Source: Ooceraea biroi (taxonomy: Eukaryota; Arthropoda; Insecta; Hymenoptera; Formicidae). Taken from it: 64,000 nucleotides of DNA. A program made the translations under genes and the position numbers. Under the pieces are notes generated by a model that was given only the letters and a program-made list of their open reading frames with translations, had not been told where the DNA came from and did no database searches. The stretch covers positions 8,186,136-8,250,135 of the forward strand of contig NC_039518.1 in NCBI RefSeq assembly GCF_003672135.1, written 5' to 3'. Of the stretch, positions 1-10,058 are shown one piece after another; the first letter of the stretch is position 1; each line of letters begins with the position of its first letter.

Positions 1-820
1 CTGCTTTAGTTCGCCGGCGACTCCCGCCTTTTCCGTGTCGGTGTCCCGCGGGAGTCCCGTCGTCGCTCCACGGAGATGGACACCGCCGTGAGACGCGTCC
101 CCTTGCGCTCACGATCTAATCAGGCGACGTCAAACTGACCTGGCTAGGGGGGAAGGAGGGAAGGAAGACGACCGGAAGGGCGGCGGGAGACGCGGCGTGC
201 CACTTATGCATTATTCATTTGCGCCGCACCCCGAAGGCCACTTGCTCAGGATTGGATTTTGATGAATTTAATCTCGCATTTGCTCAGGGCTCGGAGCGCG
301 CTGAATGGGATTAACGAGTCGCTCCGAGTTTCATTTGGAAGGACCCGGGTCCGAAACGAGCGGCCTGGCAGTACACAACGCCGATTCGGCGGCTGTCTTC
401 TATGGATCCCTCACTGCGAATCAAGTGGAAAGGATAATGATACGTAATTTGTCTTCCGTTTCTACTGCTTTCCACCACCATCGGCGGCAGCGGTGGATCT
501 CGGCTCTTTTTGTGCGCGGCCGGGACCTCGTCGAGAGATCGCCGCACCCTCGGAGATGACTTTAACCAGGCCCGGTCGTCACCCGATGATCATCCTACAC
601 GCGACTCAATGTGGCTCAATGCTCATCAATTCTCGCGAATCTTCCCGAGTCGCAATTTTTATTCTACATTAAACCCGCAAGTTTCATGCAATTTGGAGAA
701 CCAATGTAGTACTCGAGATATAAGCGATTAAGTCCTTCTTTGATACTACAAACTGTCACTTATTGCCGCTTTCTCCGTTGCGAAGGCTCAAAAGAGTATC
801 TACTTAGAACCTCTATAAAA
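1..820. other. Single-copy DNA, no gene recognised
   Basis: The first ~600 bases are CpG-rich. Open frames on both strands are short and overlapping, as expected of GC-rich non-coding DNA, and none resembles a protein family I know. No RNA gene or repeat was seen. Confidence 0.4.
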
Positions 821-864
821 TCTTCAGGTCCTGTACTATAAACATTTCTAGGAAATAAATATTC

Positions 865-1035
865 AGAATTATTTAATATTCCATTATCATATTTACTTTA
901 CTTGCATTTAAGATATATCTTAATTTCAATAAGCAATGTATTATATTAATTATATAATTTACTTACCTGCAGATATACAGTATGTATAATAAGCAAATTA
1001 ATATTAAATATGATAATGGAATATTAAATAACTCC
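865..1035. repeat. AT-rich inverted repeat with ~27-bp arms
   Basis: The left arm at about 868-894 (contains ATTCCATTATCATATTTA) recurs as its reverse complement at 1006-1032 (contains TAAATATGATAATGGAAT). The arms are ~110 bases apart. This could be a small foldback MITE or a decayed TIR pair; no target-site duplication was found. Confidence 0.5.
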
Positions 1036-1039
1036 GAAT

Positions 1040-2139
1040 CACAAAACAGACAACTTTATATAATATATCTTATTCGTATTGAATCTTACCAAACGTTATT
1101 ATCACTGCATTGTACAATTCAAGAATTCGCATTGAAAATATCTCATTGTGGCAGTATTATAGATTATTAAAAAATAGCTATTTATATGTGTCGTAAATGT
1201 ATTTACATGAACGTTTATTTATAATGGGCTACATTATAAGCCGTCCAATGCATTGAGGTACCTCTTTATTATCGAAGAGACTGCTATTTCTTCGGGCGTT
1301 AATTACCATGAACGATAAAACACGATGAAATAAATAACACAAATTTATCAATATAACCGCACTGACAGTCACTATGACATTCTGACATTCGCAACACGAA
1401 GTTCAAGCCACGCGAAGTTCGAGCCAAGCGAGAGAACCAATCAGCATCGCGGAAAGGCGGCCTCAACTCTTCGATAAAAAAGAACTTCAAGAAATTAACA
1501 CGCCTTGTAGAAAATTTTCTGATACACTTTAGAGGTTCAAAAGAGATTCTAAAGAGGAGGTAGGAGTTGTAAGGACGAAAGTAGAAATTGTATAGAACAA
1601 CAAGATCGAATAAAGGCTAAAAGAAGGCGTTAGTAAATTCAAGATAGAACTTGTAGGCCGAGGAGCATTATTAGAGGCACAAATGACTATGTAAGAGGTT
1701 CATAGTAGATCTTAAATTTCGACTCGGGTTATCTTATCCGAAACTTTGACGTGAAACAGAAAATGCTCACATTATCAATGATGAAACAGATGCTTCAGCG
1801 CGACAACGGAGAGAGTGCCATAGGTGGAAGAGGTGGAAGGACTGTTTCGTAGGTTTGTCAATTGGCGATAAATTCGTCGCTATCCATCCGTGAATCGGTT
1901 AGAGAAATCCGTACTCGAGCTCCTCACAGTTTTCTCGCCCTCTAGGACTTACTTATGGCTACAAGTCGAGCGCGGATGTCTCGCTAATTCCCGCCGCGAG
2001 CAATAAGACACCATGATCTCGCCATCGTACGTGGCATGGGCGGTCCTATGAACGAATTCATGAGTGCGTGGGTGCGCTTTACGATTCATCCCGGTTCACC
2101 ATCGGCCATCGGGCATTTGTTGTCCCATGTACATGCAAC
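1040..2139. other. Single-copy DNA, no gene recognised
   Basis: AT-rich, then mixed sequence. It contains a short imperfect direct repeat near 1399-1425 (GAAGTTCAAGCCACGC followed by GAAGTTCGAGCCAAGC). No coding signal or transposon end was seen before the mariner terminus at 2140. Confidence 0.4.
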
Positions 2140-3206
2140 TTGGGTCATTAAGTATGAAACTTTACAAATAGAACATAAACTTTTGCATTTTTTGGCACAT
2201 GGACATGATTTATTTTCAATCGAAGTATGCGCCCATGTTATCTACACACTTCTGCCATTTTAGTGGTAGTTGGCCTATGCCTCTACTATAGAAGCCAGGA
2301 GTACGGGAATCGATGAAGTCGCGGAAGGCTGTTTCGACTGCCTGTTGAGAATTGAAGAATTTTCCCACCAACAAGTTGTCCAAATTCCGGAAAAAGTGAT
2401 AGTCGGTAGGTGATAGCTCTGGTGAATATGGTGGATGACGGAGAGTTTCCAATTCCAACTCCCGTAGCTTTGCCACGGTCAGTCGTGCAGTGTGCGGTCG
2501 AGCATTATCATGCAACAGGATTGGCATTGACCGATTGACCAATTTCGGTTGTTTAATAGCAAGCTGTTGCATCATTTCGTCCAGTTGCTTGCAATATACT
2601 TCAGCCGTTATCGATGTACGAGGTTTCATAAAGTTGTAGTAGATAACACCTGACCTGGACCACCAAACAGTCACCATAAGCTTCTTCTGTGTAATGTTGG
2701 GTTTCGCGTGATGTCTCGGTGGTTCATCAGCGTTCAACCACTGATGTGAGCGTTTACGATTGTCGTAGAGTATCCACTTTTCATCGCAGGTCACAATTCG
2801 ATTAAAAAAAGATTCATTTTTGTGACGGGAAAGCAAAGAAAGGGAAGCCTCTAGACGTTGCGCCTGCTGCGCATCGGTCGATTCGTGCGGGACCCATTTG
2901 TCCAACTTCTTTATCTTACCAATTGCAGCTAAATGAACAATATGTGGGTATGGAAACATTGAATATCGATGCCAATTCACGTGTACTTTGAGATGGATCG
3001 GACTCTACTACGGCTCTCAAGTGATCATTATCCACCTTCGTCTTTGGTCTTCCACGTGGCTCATTAGCGAGGCTGAAATCGCCATCTCTGAAGTTTTTGA
3101 ACCAATTGCCCACCGTTGCTTTAGTAGTTGAACCTTCACCAAATACAGCGTTGATATTACGAGCTGTCTCCGACACCGTGGTTCCACGGCGGAACTCATA
3201 TTCATA
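2140..3206 (-). mobile_element. Mariner A1, cecropia-like, 5'-truncated
   Basis: The 3' terminal repeat TTGGGTCATTAAGTATGAAA starts at 2140 and is followed by a minus-strand transposase. The element stops inside its 5' coding end at a TA (3205-3206), where the next copy (A2) begins at once in the same orientation. The 5' TIR of A1 is missing. The bases before 2140 are AC, so no TA duplication is visible on that side. A2 carries ATTT extra in the 3' non-coding part, so the two copies are not an exact duplication. Confidence 0.85.
2216..3206 (-). pseudogene. Mariner A1 transposase, broken and 5'-truncated
   Basis: This is a Tc1/mariner DDD transposase remnant in two frames. The C-terminal part (2216-2980) has the three catalytic aspartates in VTCDEKW, LLHDNARPH and SPTDYHFF; 34 residues separate the last two, matching mariner D34D. 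The linker motif KLDKWVPHE is present. Upstream, the helix-turn-helix part lies in another frame, and the shift falls near 2940-2960 after FNVSIPT. The start codon is lost because the element is truncated at 3206. The closest relatives I can name from memory are cecropia-type mariners such as Hsmar1, the source of human SETMAR. The protein cannot be made intact. Confidence 0.85.
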
Positions 3207-4494
3207 TTGGGTCATTAAGTATGAAACTTTACAAATAGAACATAAACTTTTGCATTTTTTGGCATATGGACATGATTTATTTATTTTCAATCGAAGTATG
3301 CGCCCATGTTATCTACACACTTCTGCCATTTTAGTGGTAGTTGGTCTATGCCTCTACTATAGAAGCCAGGAGTACGGGAATCGATGAAGTCGCGGAAGGC
3401 TGTTTCGACTGCCTGTTGAGAATTGAACAATTTTCCCACCAACAAGTTGTCCAAATTTCGGAAGAAGTGATAGCCGGTAGGTGATAGATCTGGTGAATAT
3501 GGTGGATGACGGAGAGTTTCCAATTCCAACTCCCGTAGCTTTGCCACGGTCAGTCGTGCAGGGTGCGGTCGAGCATTATCATGCAACAGGATTGGCATTG
3601 ACCGATTGACCAATTTCGGTTGTTTAATAGCAAGCTGTTGCATCATTTCGTCCAGTTGCTTGCAATATACTTCAGCCGTTATCGATGTACGAGGTTTCAT
3701 AAAGTTGTAGTAGATAACACCTGACCTGGACCACCAAATAGTCACCATAAGCTTCTTCTGTGTAATGTTGGGGTTCGCGTGATGTCTCGGTGGTTCATCA
3801 GCGTTCAACCACTGATGTGAGCGTTTACGATTGTCGTAGAGTATCCACTTTTCATCGCAGGTCACAATTCGATTAAAAAAAGATTCATTTTTGTGACGGG
3901 AAAGCAAAGAAAGGGAAGCCTCTAGACGTTGCGCCTGCTGCGCATCGGTCGATTCGTGCGGGACCCATTTGTCCAACTTCTTTATCTTACCAATTGCAGC
4001 TAAATGAACAATATGTGGGTATGGAAACATTGAATATCGATGCCAATTCACGTGTACTTTGAGATGGATCGGACTCTACTACGGCTCTCAAGTGATCATT
4101 ATCCACCTTCGTCTTTGGTCTTCCACGTGGCTCATTAGCGAGGCTGAAATCTCCATCTCTGAAGTTTTTGAACCAATTGCCCACCGTTGCTTTAGTAGTT
4201 GAACCTTCACCAAATACAGCGTTGATATTACGAGCTGTCTCCGACACTGTGGTTCCACGGCGGAACTCATATTCATAAATCACACGAATTTTGGACTTTT
4301 CCATAGTTCTATAAAAAAGAATCCACCAATAAAACTAATGAAGATATTTGAACAAATAAATATGACATTTGAAGAGCGAACATACATCTATCACACTAAC
4401 CTAACCTGATACTGACGTCTGGCGCCAAATTTGAGATAACAAATGTTAAAGATGGCGCTTTTACATTTGTAAAGTTTCGTACTTAATGACCCAA
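3207..4494 (-). mobile_element. Mariner A2, cecropia-like, complete ends
   Basis: Terminal repeats run TTGGGTCATTAAGTATGAAA from 3207, and their inverse ends ...ACTTAATGACCCAA at 4494, with ~30-bp TIRs. A TA lies at 3205-3206 and at 4495-4496, the mariner target duplication. At 1288 bp the length is typical of mariner. The 3' end abuts the truncated A1, giving a head-to-tail pair. Confidence 0.9.
3287..4304 (-). pseudogene. Mariner A2 transposase, frameshifted, catalytic D to G
   Basis: The ATG at 4304 (MEKSKIRV) opens a helix-turn-helix region containing GRPKTKVDNDHLRAVVESDP. The frame is lost near 4030, at the same place as in A1, so the lesion predates the duplication. The C-terminal frame (3287-4051) keeps VTCDEKW and LLHDNARPH, but the third catalytic aspartate is glycine (SPTGYHFF; A1 has SPTDYHFF). 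Even with the frame restored this copy should be catalytically dead. Length and order otherwise match a ~345-residue mariner transposase. Confidence 0.87.
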
Positions 4495-5964
4495 TATAAC
4501 GACGGCCAGCACCGCGGCGGACGTTATCGAGCCCGGGCATTGACGCAAAAAGAAGGCGCGCCTCCAAACGAATTGTTCGAACGAACGTAGGGATCGGACG
4601 CCTCGACGCGAGTGTAATTGGGACAGGTATAAATCTCGTCCCGGGGACAATAGTTTTTTTTCGGGACGCCGTATTTACAATGCGTCTCGGTATCTGCAGC
4701 TGCCGCGTACGTCTCATTAATTAAGGCCCACGGTTCCACCCCGCGTCCACCTCCGCCATCTCGCCTCCTCGTCCTTCGCAGCGTGCGCGCAAGAGGCTCT
4801 CTTTCTTCCTTTCCCTCCTTCTCTCTCTCTTTCTTTCTCCCTCCGCCTACACACTGACCGCTCCGTTCACCAATCCGATCAGATCTCTCGAGCGGAGACG
4901 AAGCGTGCTCGCGACGATCCCTGAATTCCGCTCACGGGACCAGAGAAAACGACTGTTAAAGAGCGCACCCCTCTTGTTTAAAATCTGCTCGCGCAGAATC
5001 ACGACACAGCGCACAGCACAGCGATTACAGTTATAACGGGCAATTACGACTCCATGTTCAGCAAGCACGCCTGACCGCGAGTCGGGATGATCTAGCGCGT
5101 GCATATCTTTCCCTCTATGAATATTTATCAGGATAACTGTGTATGCACGCGCGTCCCACTTCTATCCATGAGAGATGCACGCTCGGGACGCTCGTACCGA
5201 CTTTTACGCGCCCGCGAAGCGTAAAAACTATCGCGGTATTATTCGTTCCGACAGAGAGACGCCGCGATTCTTCCACGAGAATCAAGGAAGAGAGAGAGAA
5301 AAATACGGTGCAAAGAAAAGGGGAAGGCAAAAAGGGAGTGGAGATTTTACAAAACGGCAATAATTTGATCGCGCGTTCCAGCAGTGGCTCGCTGTCAGGG
5401 AGTAATGATGGCCTTAAACACCGCAAGTGATAGCCCCGGAGACACGGTAATACCATACTATTACGTGCGCGTGTACTTTACGCGACGGGTACCAACACAC
5501 ACCGGCGGGACGCTGATTTTATTAGGGACGCCGGGCATCGTATTTGTCAGTCAGTGGATAACGAACCGCCGTTTCCGCTAATAACAACCGCGGAGAGAAT
5601 ACCTCAGAGTCGTTTCGCGCGAACGCGACTTACCTCCGCCGACAGTAAATACCTTCGGGTACGAGCTTTCAATATCGTCGCGCCGCTTATTACATCCCGC
5701 TAAGGGCTCAGTGCCGCCTTCCGCCTAAGAACGTCGTAAAACACATAATCCTCCCTTTCCGCCCTCCAGCCCGGCGTTACCGCCGCATAAATACGGATGT
5801 CTGGTTAATCGTTATACGTTCGCCGACACCATGGCACCTGACAGTTGTCCACGGGAATCTCGGCGACTAATGCGACAAGCGGAAAGTTATTGATTGCTCT
5901 TTACCCTCCCCCTGGGTCGCTATTGAGCGTATCCAAAGAATTATGCTTTCTTAAATAATCATTT
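4495..5964. other. CpG-rich single-copy DNA with a CT-rich tract
   Basis: No gene is recognised. A pyrimidine-rich tract (CTCTCTTTCTTCC type) lies at about 4795-4850. AACCTAACCT near 4398 (inside the 5' region of A2) is a two-unit telomere-like motif. Open frames here overlap on both strands and lack recognisable domains. Confidence 0.4.
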
Positions 5965-6807
5965 TGGTAATTATGTACTTTAACGGACCCAGCCCCGATG
6001 ACCTTGACCTTGACATTTGTTGTCAAGGTCACCCTCCTGAGTGACCTTGAAGAGGGTTTAGCCGTCGCTCGTTGTTTATTAAAAAGTTATTACCAAAAGA
6101 AGGTCAATAATTTTGCACGAATTTTCAGCCGTCCACGCGAAGCAAGGACTTGAGTTTGACATATATTACAAAGGTCACCTTCCTGAATAACCCGCACTAG
6201 GTTTCACCCTTCGCTCGTTGTTTGTTAAAAAGTTATTAACAAAAATGTTTAATGAATAAAGCATAATTTTACGAAAGAGTATATTTGATGGAATTTTAGC
6301 TTAGGTTAGGTTAGGTTAAGTTAAAGCAGAGAATACTTTGTATTTAACTGTTTGTGCTTTTGGTTAAAGTGAAGAATACTTTGTACTTATATTAAAAGAA
6401 ACTATTCTATATATTAACAATTCACTGCTTTAAATGACTTTCCTTTCTTCGTTCATATACATATTCGTCGTTCATATCTTTCAATATTCAACATTCTTTC
6501 AAAATAACTACTATATTTTCGAAATTTCTTTTGTTAATAACTTTTTCATAAACAACGATCGACGACTAAAACCTAGTGCGGGTTATTCGGGAAGGTAACC
6601 TTTGTAATATATGTCAGTATCGTGTTCTTGCTTCACGTGGACAGCCAAAAATTCGTGCGAAATCATTAAACTTTCTTTGTTTATAACTTTTTAACAAACA
6701 ACGAGCGACGGCTAAACCTTCTTCAAGGTCACTCAGGAGGGTGACCTTGACAACATATGTCAAGGTCAAGGTTATTGGGGCTGGGTCCGTTAAAGTACAT
6801 AATTACC
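5965..6807. mobile_element. Foldback element with ~280-bp inverted arms
   Basis: The left arm, ~5965-6245, starts TGGTAATTATGTACTTTAAC. Its reverse complement forms the right arm, ~6528-6807, which ends in GTACATAATTACCA. The arms differ by scattered substitutions, so the element is not brand new. The ~280-bp loop holds a TTAGG run. There is no coding capacity and no clear target duplication. The arms carry clustered TGACCTTGA/TCAAGGTCA motifs (see findings). I cannot assign a superfamily. Confidence 0.8.
6301..6320 (+). repeat. Short TTAGG-type telomere-like run
   Basis: TTAGGTTAGGTTAGG followed by TTAAG. TTAGG is the ancestral arthropod telomere repeat. Three units inside a foldback loop are more likely an interstitial fragment or chance than a telomere. 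Confidence 0.5.
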
Positions 6808-7284
6808 ATCATTTGTCCCGAGGAATGTTCAGGGGAGGGTGCAAGAGAAACCGAATACAGGTAGGCTTTTTCAAAACTTTCACAAATTTCTCTCATTTAT
6901 TCAATAACGACGTTCGCGCGACTGTACGATCACGGGAGCGGTAACCCATCGACAAAAAGCTCCCATTATTTATCGCGAGTTATGATCGCCGATCGCAGGA
7001 AGATCGCGCGCCGCAATTCATCGCCGGCCGGCCGCGCCTGTCGGAGCTAAATCATTTTTGCTCGATCTCGATTTTGCTCGCTGGCGTCTCTCTTTGCACA
7101 GTTGGACGTGCGTAGAGAGGGTTAGTATGCGAAATCACTGAACGTGCGTTGCCCGCGCGCCCGCGTGAAGGATGAATTACGCCCGAGACGTCCGAGTTGT
7201 CCGCCCCGCGGATGTTTTACGGCGGTCGACTAATGTAATTTCAATACGGACGTGTGCAAATGTGCCCCGCGAACGTGTGGGACG
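6808..7284. other. CpG-rich single-copy DNA, no gene recognised
   Basis: Mixed-composition sequence between the foldback element and the Transib-like element. No ORF with recognisable domains, no repeat and no RNA gene was seen. Confidence 0.4.
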
Positions 7285-7289
7285 CGGCG

Positions 7290-7327
7290 CACAGTGGGAG
7301 AAAAGGCTCTGTTTCTGGACAAAAATC
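7290..7327 (+). other. RSS-like left terminus of T1
   Basis: Heptamer CACAGTG, 22-bp spacer (7297-7318), then ACAAAAATC. The heptamer is identical to the V(D)J recombination signal heptamer, and the nonamer differs at one position from ACAAAAACC. Confidence 0.75.
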
Positions 7328-7493
7328 TACCGACAGTCCAATTTTCAACCGATTTGAAAAATTTTTTTTTAACTTACTCGTTATGAGTTCCTCTATAACG
7401 TATTACTGCTAATTTTTCAAGATAAAGCTGAAATTCAAAATGGCGCATCCATTATGGTGGTCAAACATATTAAACTCCCGTGATGGTGAAATA

Positions 7494-8072
7494 CAGGGTG
7501 GCCCATTTTAATTTATACAGTCGATTTTTTAAAAAACTAAAAGAGATACGAAAAAATGTTTCAGACAGACACGTCACGATTTCGAGGGGGACATAAGATG
7601 ATACCATTGGTTTGACCTTGAATAGTCGTTTGAAGGTCACGCGAAGATCACCTTCAATTTCTTAAATTGAAACCCCAACTTTTTATTGCAGATTCTTATT
7701 CTCCATCGAAAAGTAAGTAACTTTTGTCTGAAACATTTTTCCAAAAAATGTCATCTTATGTCCTTAAAATGTCCTCAAAACTCATCTTGAAGATCATTTT
7801 AAGGACATAAGATGACATTTTTCGGAAAAACGTTTCAGACAAAAGTTACTTACTTTTCGATGGAGAATAAGAATCTGCAATAAAAAGTTGGGGTTTCAAT
7901 TTAAGAAATTGAAGGTGATCTTCGCGTGACCTTCAAACGACTATTCAAGGTCAAACCAATGGTATCATCTTATGTCCCCCTCGAAATCGTGACGTGTCTG
8001 TCTGAAACATTTTTTCGTATCTCTTTTAGGTTTTTAAAAAATCGACTGTATAAATTGAAATGGGCCACCCTG
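7494..8072. mobile_element. CAGGGTGG foldback MITE, copy a (inside T1)
   Basis: Near-perfect inverted arms of ~275 bp start with CAGGGTGGCCCATTTTAA and end with its complement, around a ~23-bp loop near 7784. TA flanks both ends (7492-7493, 8073-8074). It interrupts the left TIR of T1; the intact right TIR supplies the empty site and supports a TA duplication. A TA target suggests Tc1/mariner-superfamily mobilisation, but there is no coding sequence to confirm it. The same family recurs at 25133-25994 and, diverged, at 32483-33253. Confidence 0.85.
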
Positions 8073-8363
8073 TATATTACCTATATTATCTACGTATATA
8101 CAGATTTTTGAGTCACTAAATACGAATCTGAGATCAAATTGTTTAAATTCAGAATAACATTCGATATGGCAGTTAAGAAAAACGAAATTTTTCATTATTC
8201 AGTAATCTGCACAGAAATTGATATCTAAGTTTCTGGGATCGCTAATTACAAATCCGTAATCTATATTTCAATTTTTAACGAGTGACTGAATTTTACTTTA
8301 TTAAAGTATTTTATTAATAACGCAATACTTACTCCCTTTTACCACAAGATATGTAAAAATGTA

Positions 8364-8400
8364 TATGTGTGTGCGCGCGCGTGTGTGTGTTGTGTGTGTA
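8364..8400. repeat. GT/GC dinucleotide microsatellite
   Basis: Alternating TGTGTGTG, GCGCGCGC and TGTGTGTG runs within the central part of T1. Confidence 0.8.
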
Positions 8401-8647
8401 AAAGGGTTCTTATCTATCTTTTTATGCTTTTTGTGGTTTTGTTTTTTTATTTTTATATATTTTAAATCTGTATATACGTAGATAATATAGGTAATATATT
8501 CACCATCACGGGAGATATCCATAATGGATGCGCCATTTTGAATTTCAGCTTTATCTTGAAAAATTAGCAGTAATACGTTGTAGAGGAACTCATAACGAGT
8601 AAGTTAAAAAAACTTTTTCAAATCGGTTGAAAACTGGACTGTCGGTA

Positions 8648-8685
8648 GATTTTTGTCCAGAAACGGAGCCTTTTCTCCCACTGTG
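8648..8685 (-). other. RSS-like right terminus of T1
   Basis: On the minus strand: CACAGTG (8679-8685), 22-bp spacer (8657-8678), ACAAAAATC (8648-8656). Its spacing and nonamer are the same as at the left end. Confidence 0.75.
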
Positions 8686-8690
8686 CGGCG

Positions 8691-9760
8691 GCGAAAGAGC
8701 TCATCCCCCGAACCCTCTCGGTTCTCGATCGAGCGCGCAAATAAAAGCATGGTGCAAAACGGAACGCGCAAAGCGTAACTCGCGCCCGGAATTGATTCCA
8801 CCGTGTCCATTGAATCCAAAGTTATCTGCGTCGAATCCGTAAAACGATGTGTCGCGAACGCGTCCGGCCGCATAATGCACTCGCAATATGCAAATACCTG
8901 CTGCGAGCGTCACGCGCGCGCTTACCTGGCGATACCTCGCTCGATGTTCCGGAACATTGGGGCTCTGGGTAACCCGGCTGCACACGGAAAACTCGTTTGA
9001 TGAAGAAAGAGAGACAACGAGGACGAGAGAGAAAGCAGGGAACTCACGGGGTCTCGCGAAATATCTGATAATTGGCGAAAGTGCGGGCGCACGTTTAGGG
9101 ACGCGGACGCGGAAACCCGCCGCGCGAACCGATGGCGAAGGCAGCGTTATTATTTACGGCGTCAATGTGATTCCTTGTGCAAAGCGAAGCCACGAAGAAG
9201 CAATAGCCGATGGAATGCCGATCCGGATAGGCGGCTGCTGCGGCTGCGGCTGCGGCGACGGCAGCTGGCCGATACGCCGCCAAAGTGCTCTCGTTATTGA
9301 TTTACGTTGATAGCCTCTCTTGGATCTTCGCGAATGCTCCTCGCGCTCCTCACCTACGTAACGGCACCGCCTCAGTGTAAACAGTGCGTAAAATTACTTT
9401 TTGAGGGTGCGTACGCGATTGCAGCGTGCATCCGGCGAAGATCGCAGCTCCGAGCAAATTGCTTGTAGAAGCCGCGAGCTTAGGGCCCCGCTTCGTCCTG
9501 CACTCCCGTGCACACCATAAACCATTGTTCCACCGTCGCGCGTCGTCTCGTACGTGATATACGAGACGCATGTTGCTCGCAAAGAGCGAAAAACATAACC
9601 GGCGAGATTGAAAAAATTTGCTGGTTGCGCGGATAATTCTGGAGAGATCGGAAAGCACCTTCCGGGATGGCGAAGGTACGCAATCGGCGGTATGTAACGT
9701 CACCTTTCGCAATAATGTGCGTTGATACGAATGGTCACCGGTGTGCACGCTGAATCACTG
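8691..9760. other. CpG-rich single-copy DNA with a GCGGCT repeat
   Basis: No gene is recognised. A short trinucleotide-like repeat (GCTGCTGCGGCTGCGGCT) lies at about 9232-9262 and leaves alanine-rich or glycine/cysteine-rich frames open by composition alone. Confidence 0.4.
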
Positions 9761-10058
9761 ACAAGGGAAGGTTTTTAGGTGTTACACTCGGATTTCAAAA
9801 AGTTTTTGCACGCAGGTAGGGAGGTCCCCAAATAGAAGAAAAATTATAAAAGTAGCGGCCCAAATGCATATTTGCGCGCTACGTGCGCAATTTTCGATGT
9901 TAGGTTAATTACTCAAAAATGCTATTTCCAATCGAATTCTTTACATTTTTTATTTCACCTAATGCACAACGCTTTAAAAAGAAATCAAAACTGAAAGAAT
10001 TAAAAACCTCCCTTGACCAGATCCTTTATGTCCTCGTTATGGATTCTGATCAAATCTA

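Larger units (their letters stand above)
7290..8685. mobile_element. T1: non-autonomous Transib-like element with RSS-like ends
   Basis: Both ends are CACAGTG (7290-7296; inverse CACTGTG 8679-8685). An exact 5-bp duplication CGGCG lies outside them (7285-7289 and 8686-8690). Long TIRs cover ~235 bp: left 7290-7492 plus 8073-8106, right ~8462-8685, the left one split by a MITE. Inside each heptamer, after 22 bp, lies ACAAAAATC (7319-7327; inverse 8648-8656). Transib elements are known for CACWRTG termini, an A-rich nonamer about 23 bp inside and GC-rich 5-bp duplications. No transposase is encoded, so this is a non-autonomous copy. The assignment is by ends only. Confidence 0.8.

Noticed and set aside
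6301..6320. Telomere end
   Set aside because: Only three TTAGG units, inside a foldback loop and surrounded by ordinary sequence.
8301..8522. Minus-strand frame across the GT microsatellite
   Set aside because: It lies within the non-coding middle of T1 and consists largely of simple-sequence translation.
9095..9283. Alanine-rich minus-strand frame near the GCGGCT repeat
   Set aside because: The alanine run comes from a trinucleotide repeat; no start context or domain supports a gene.
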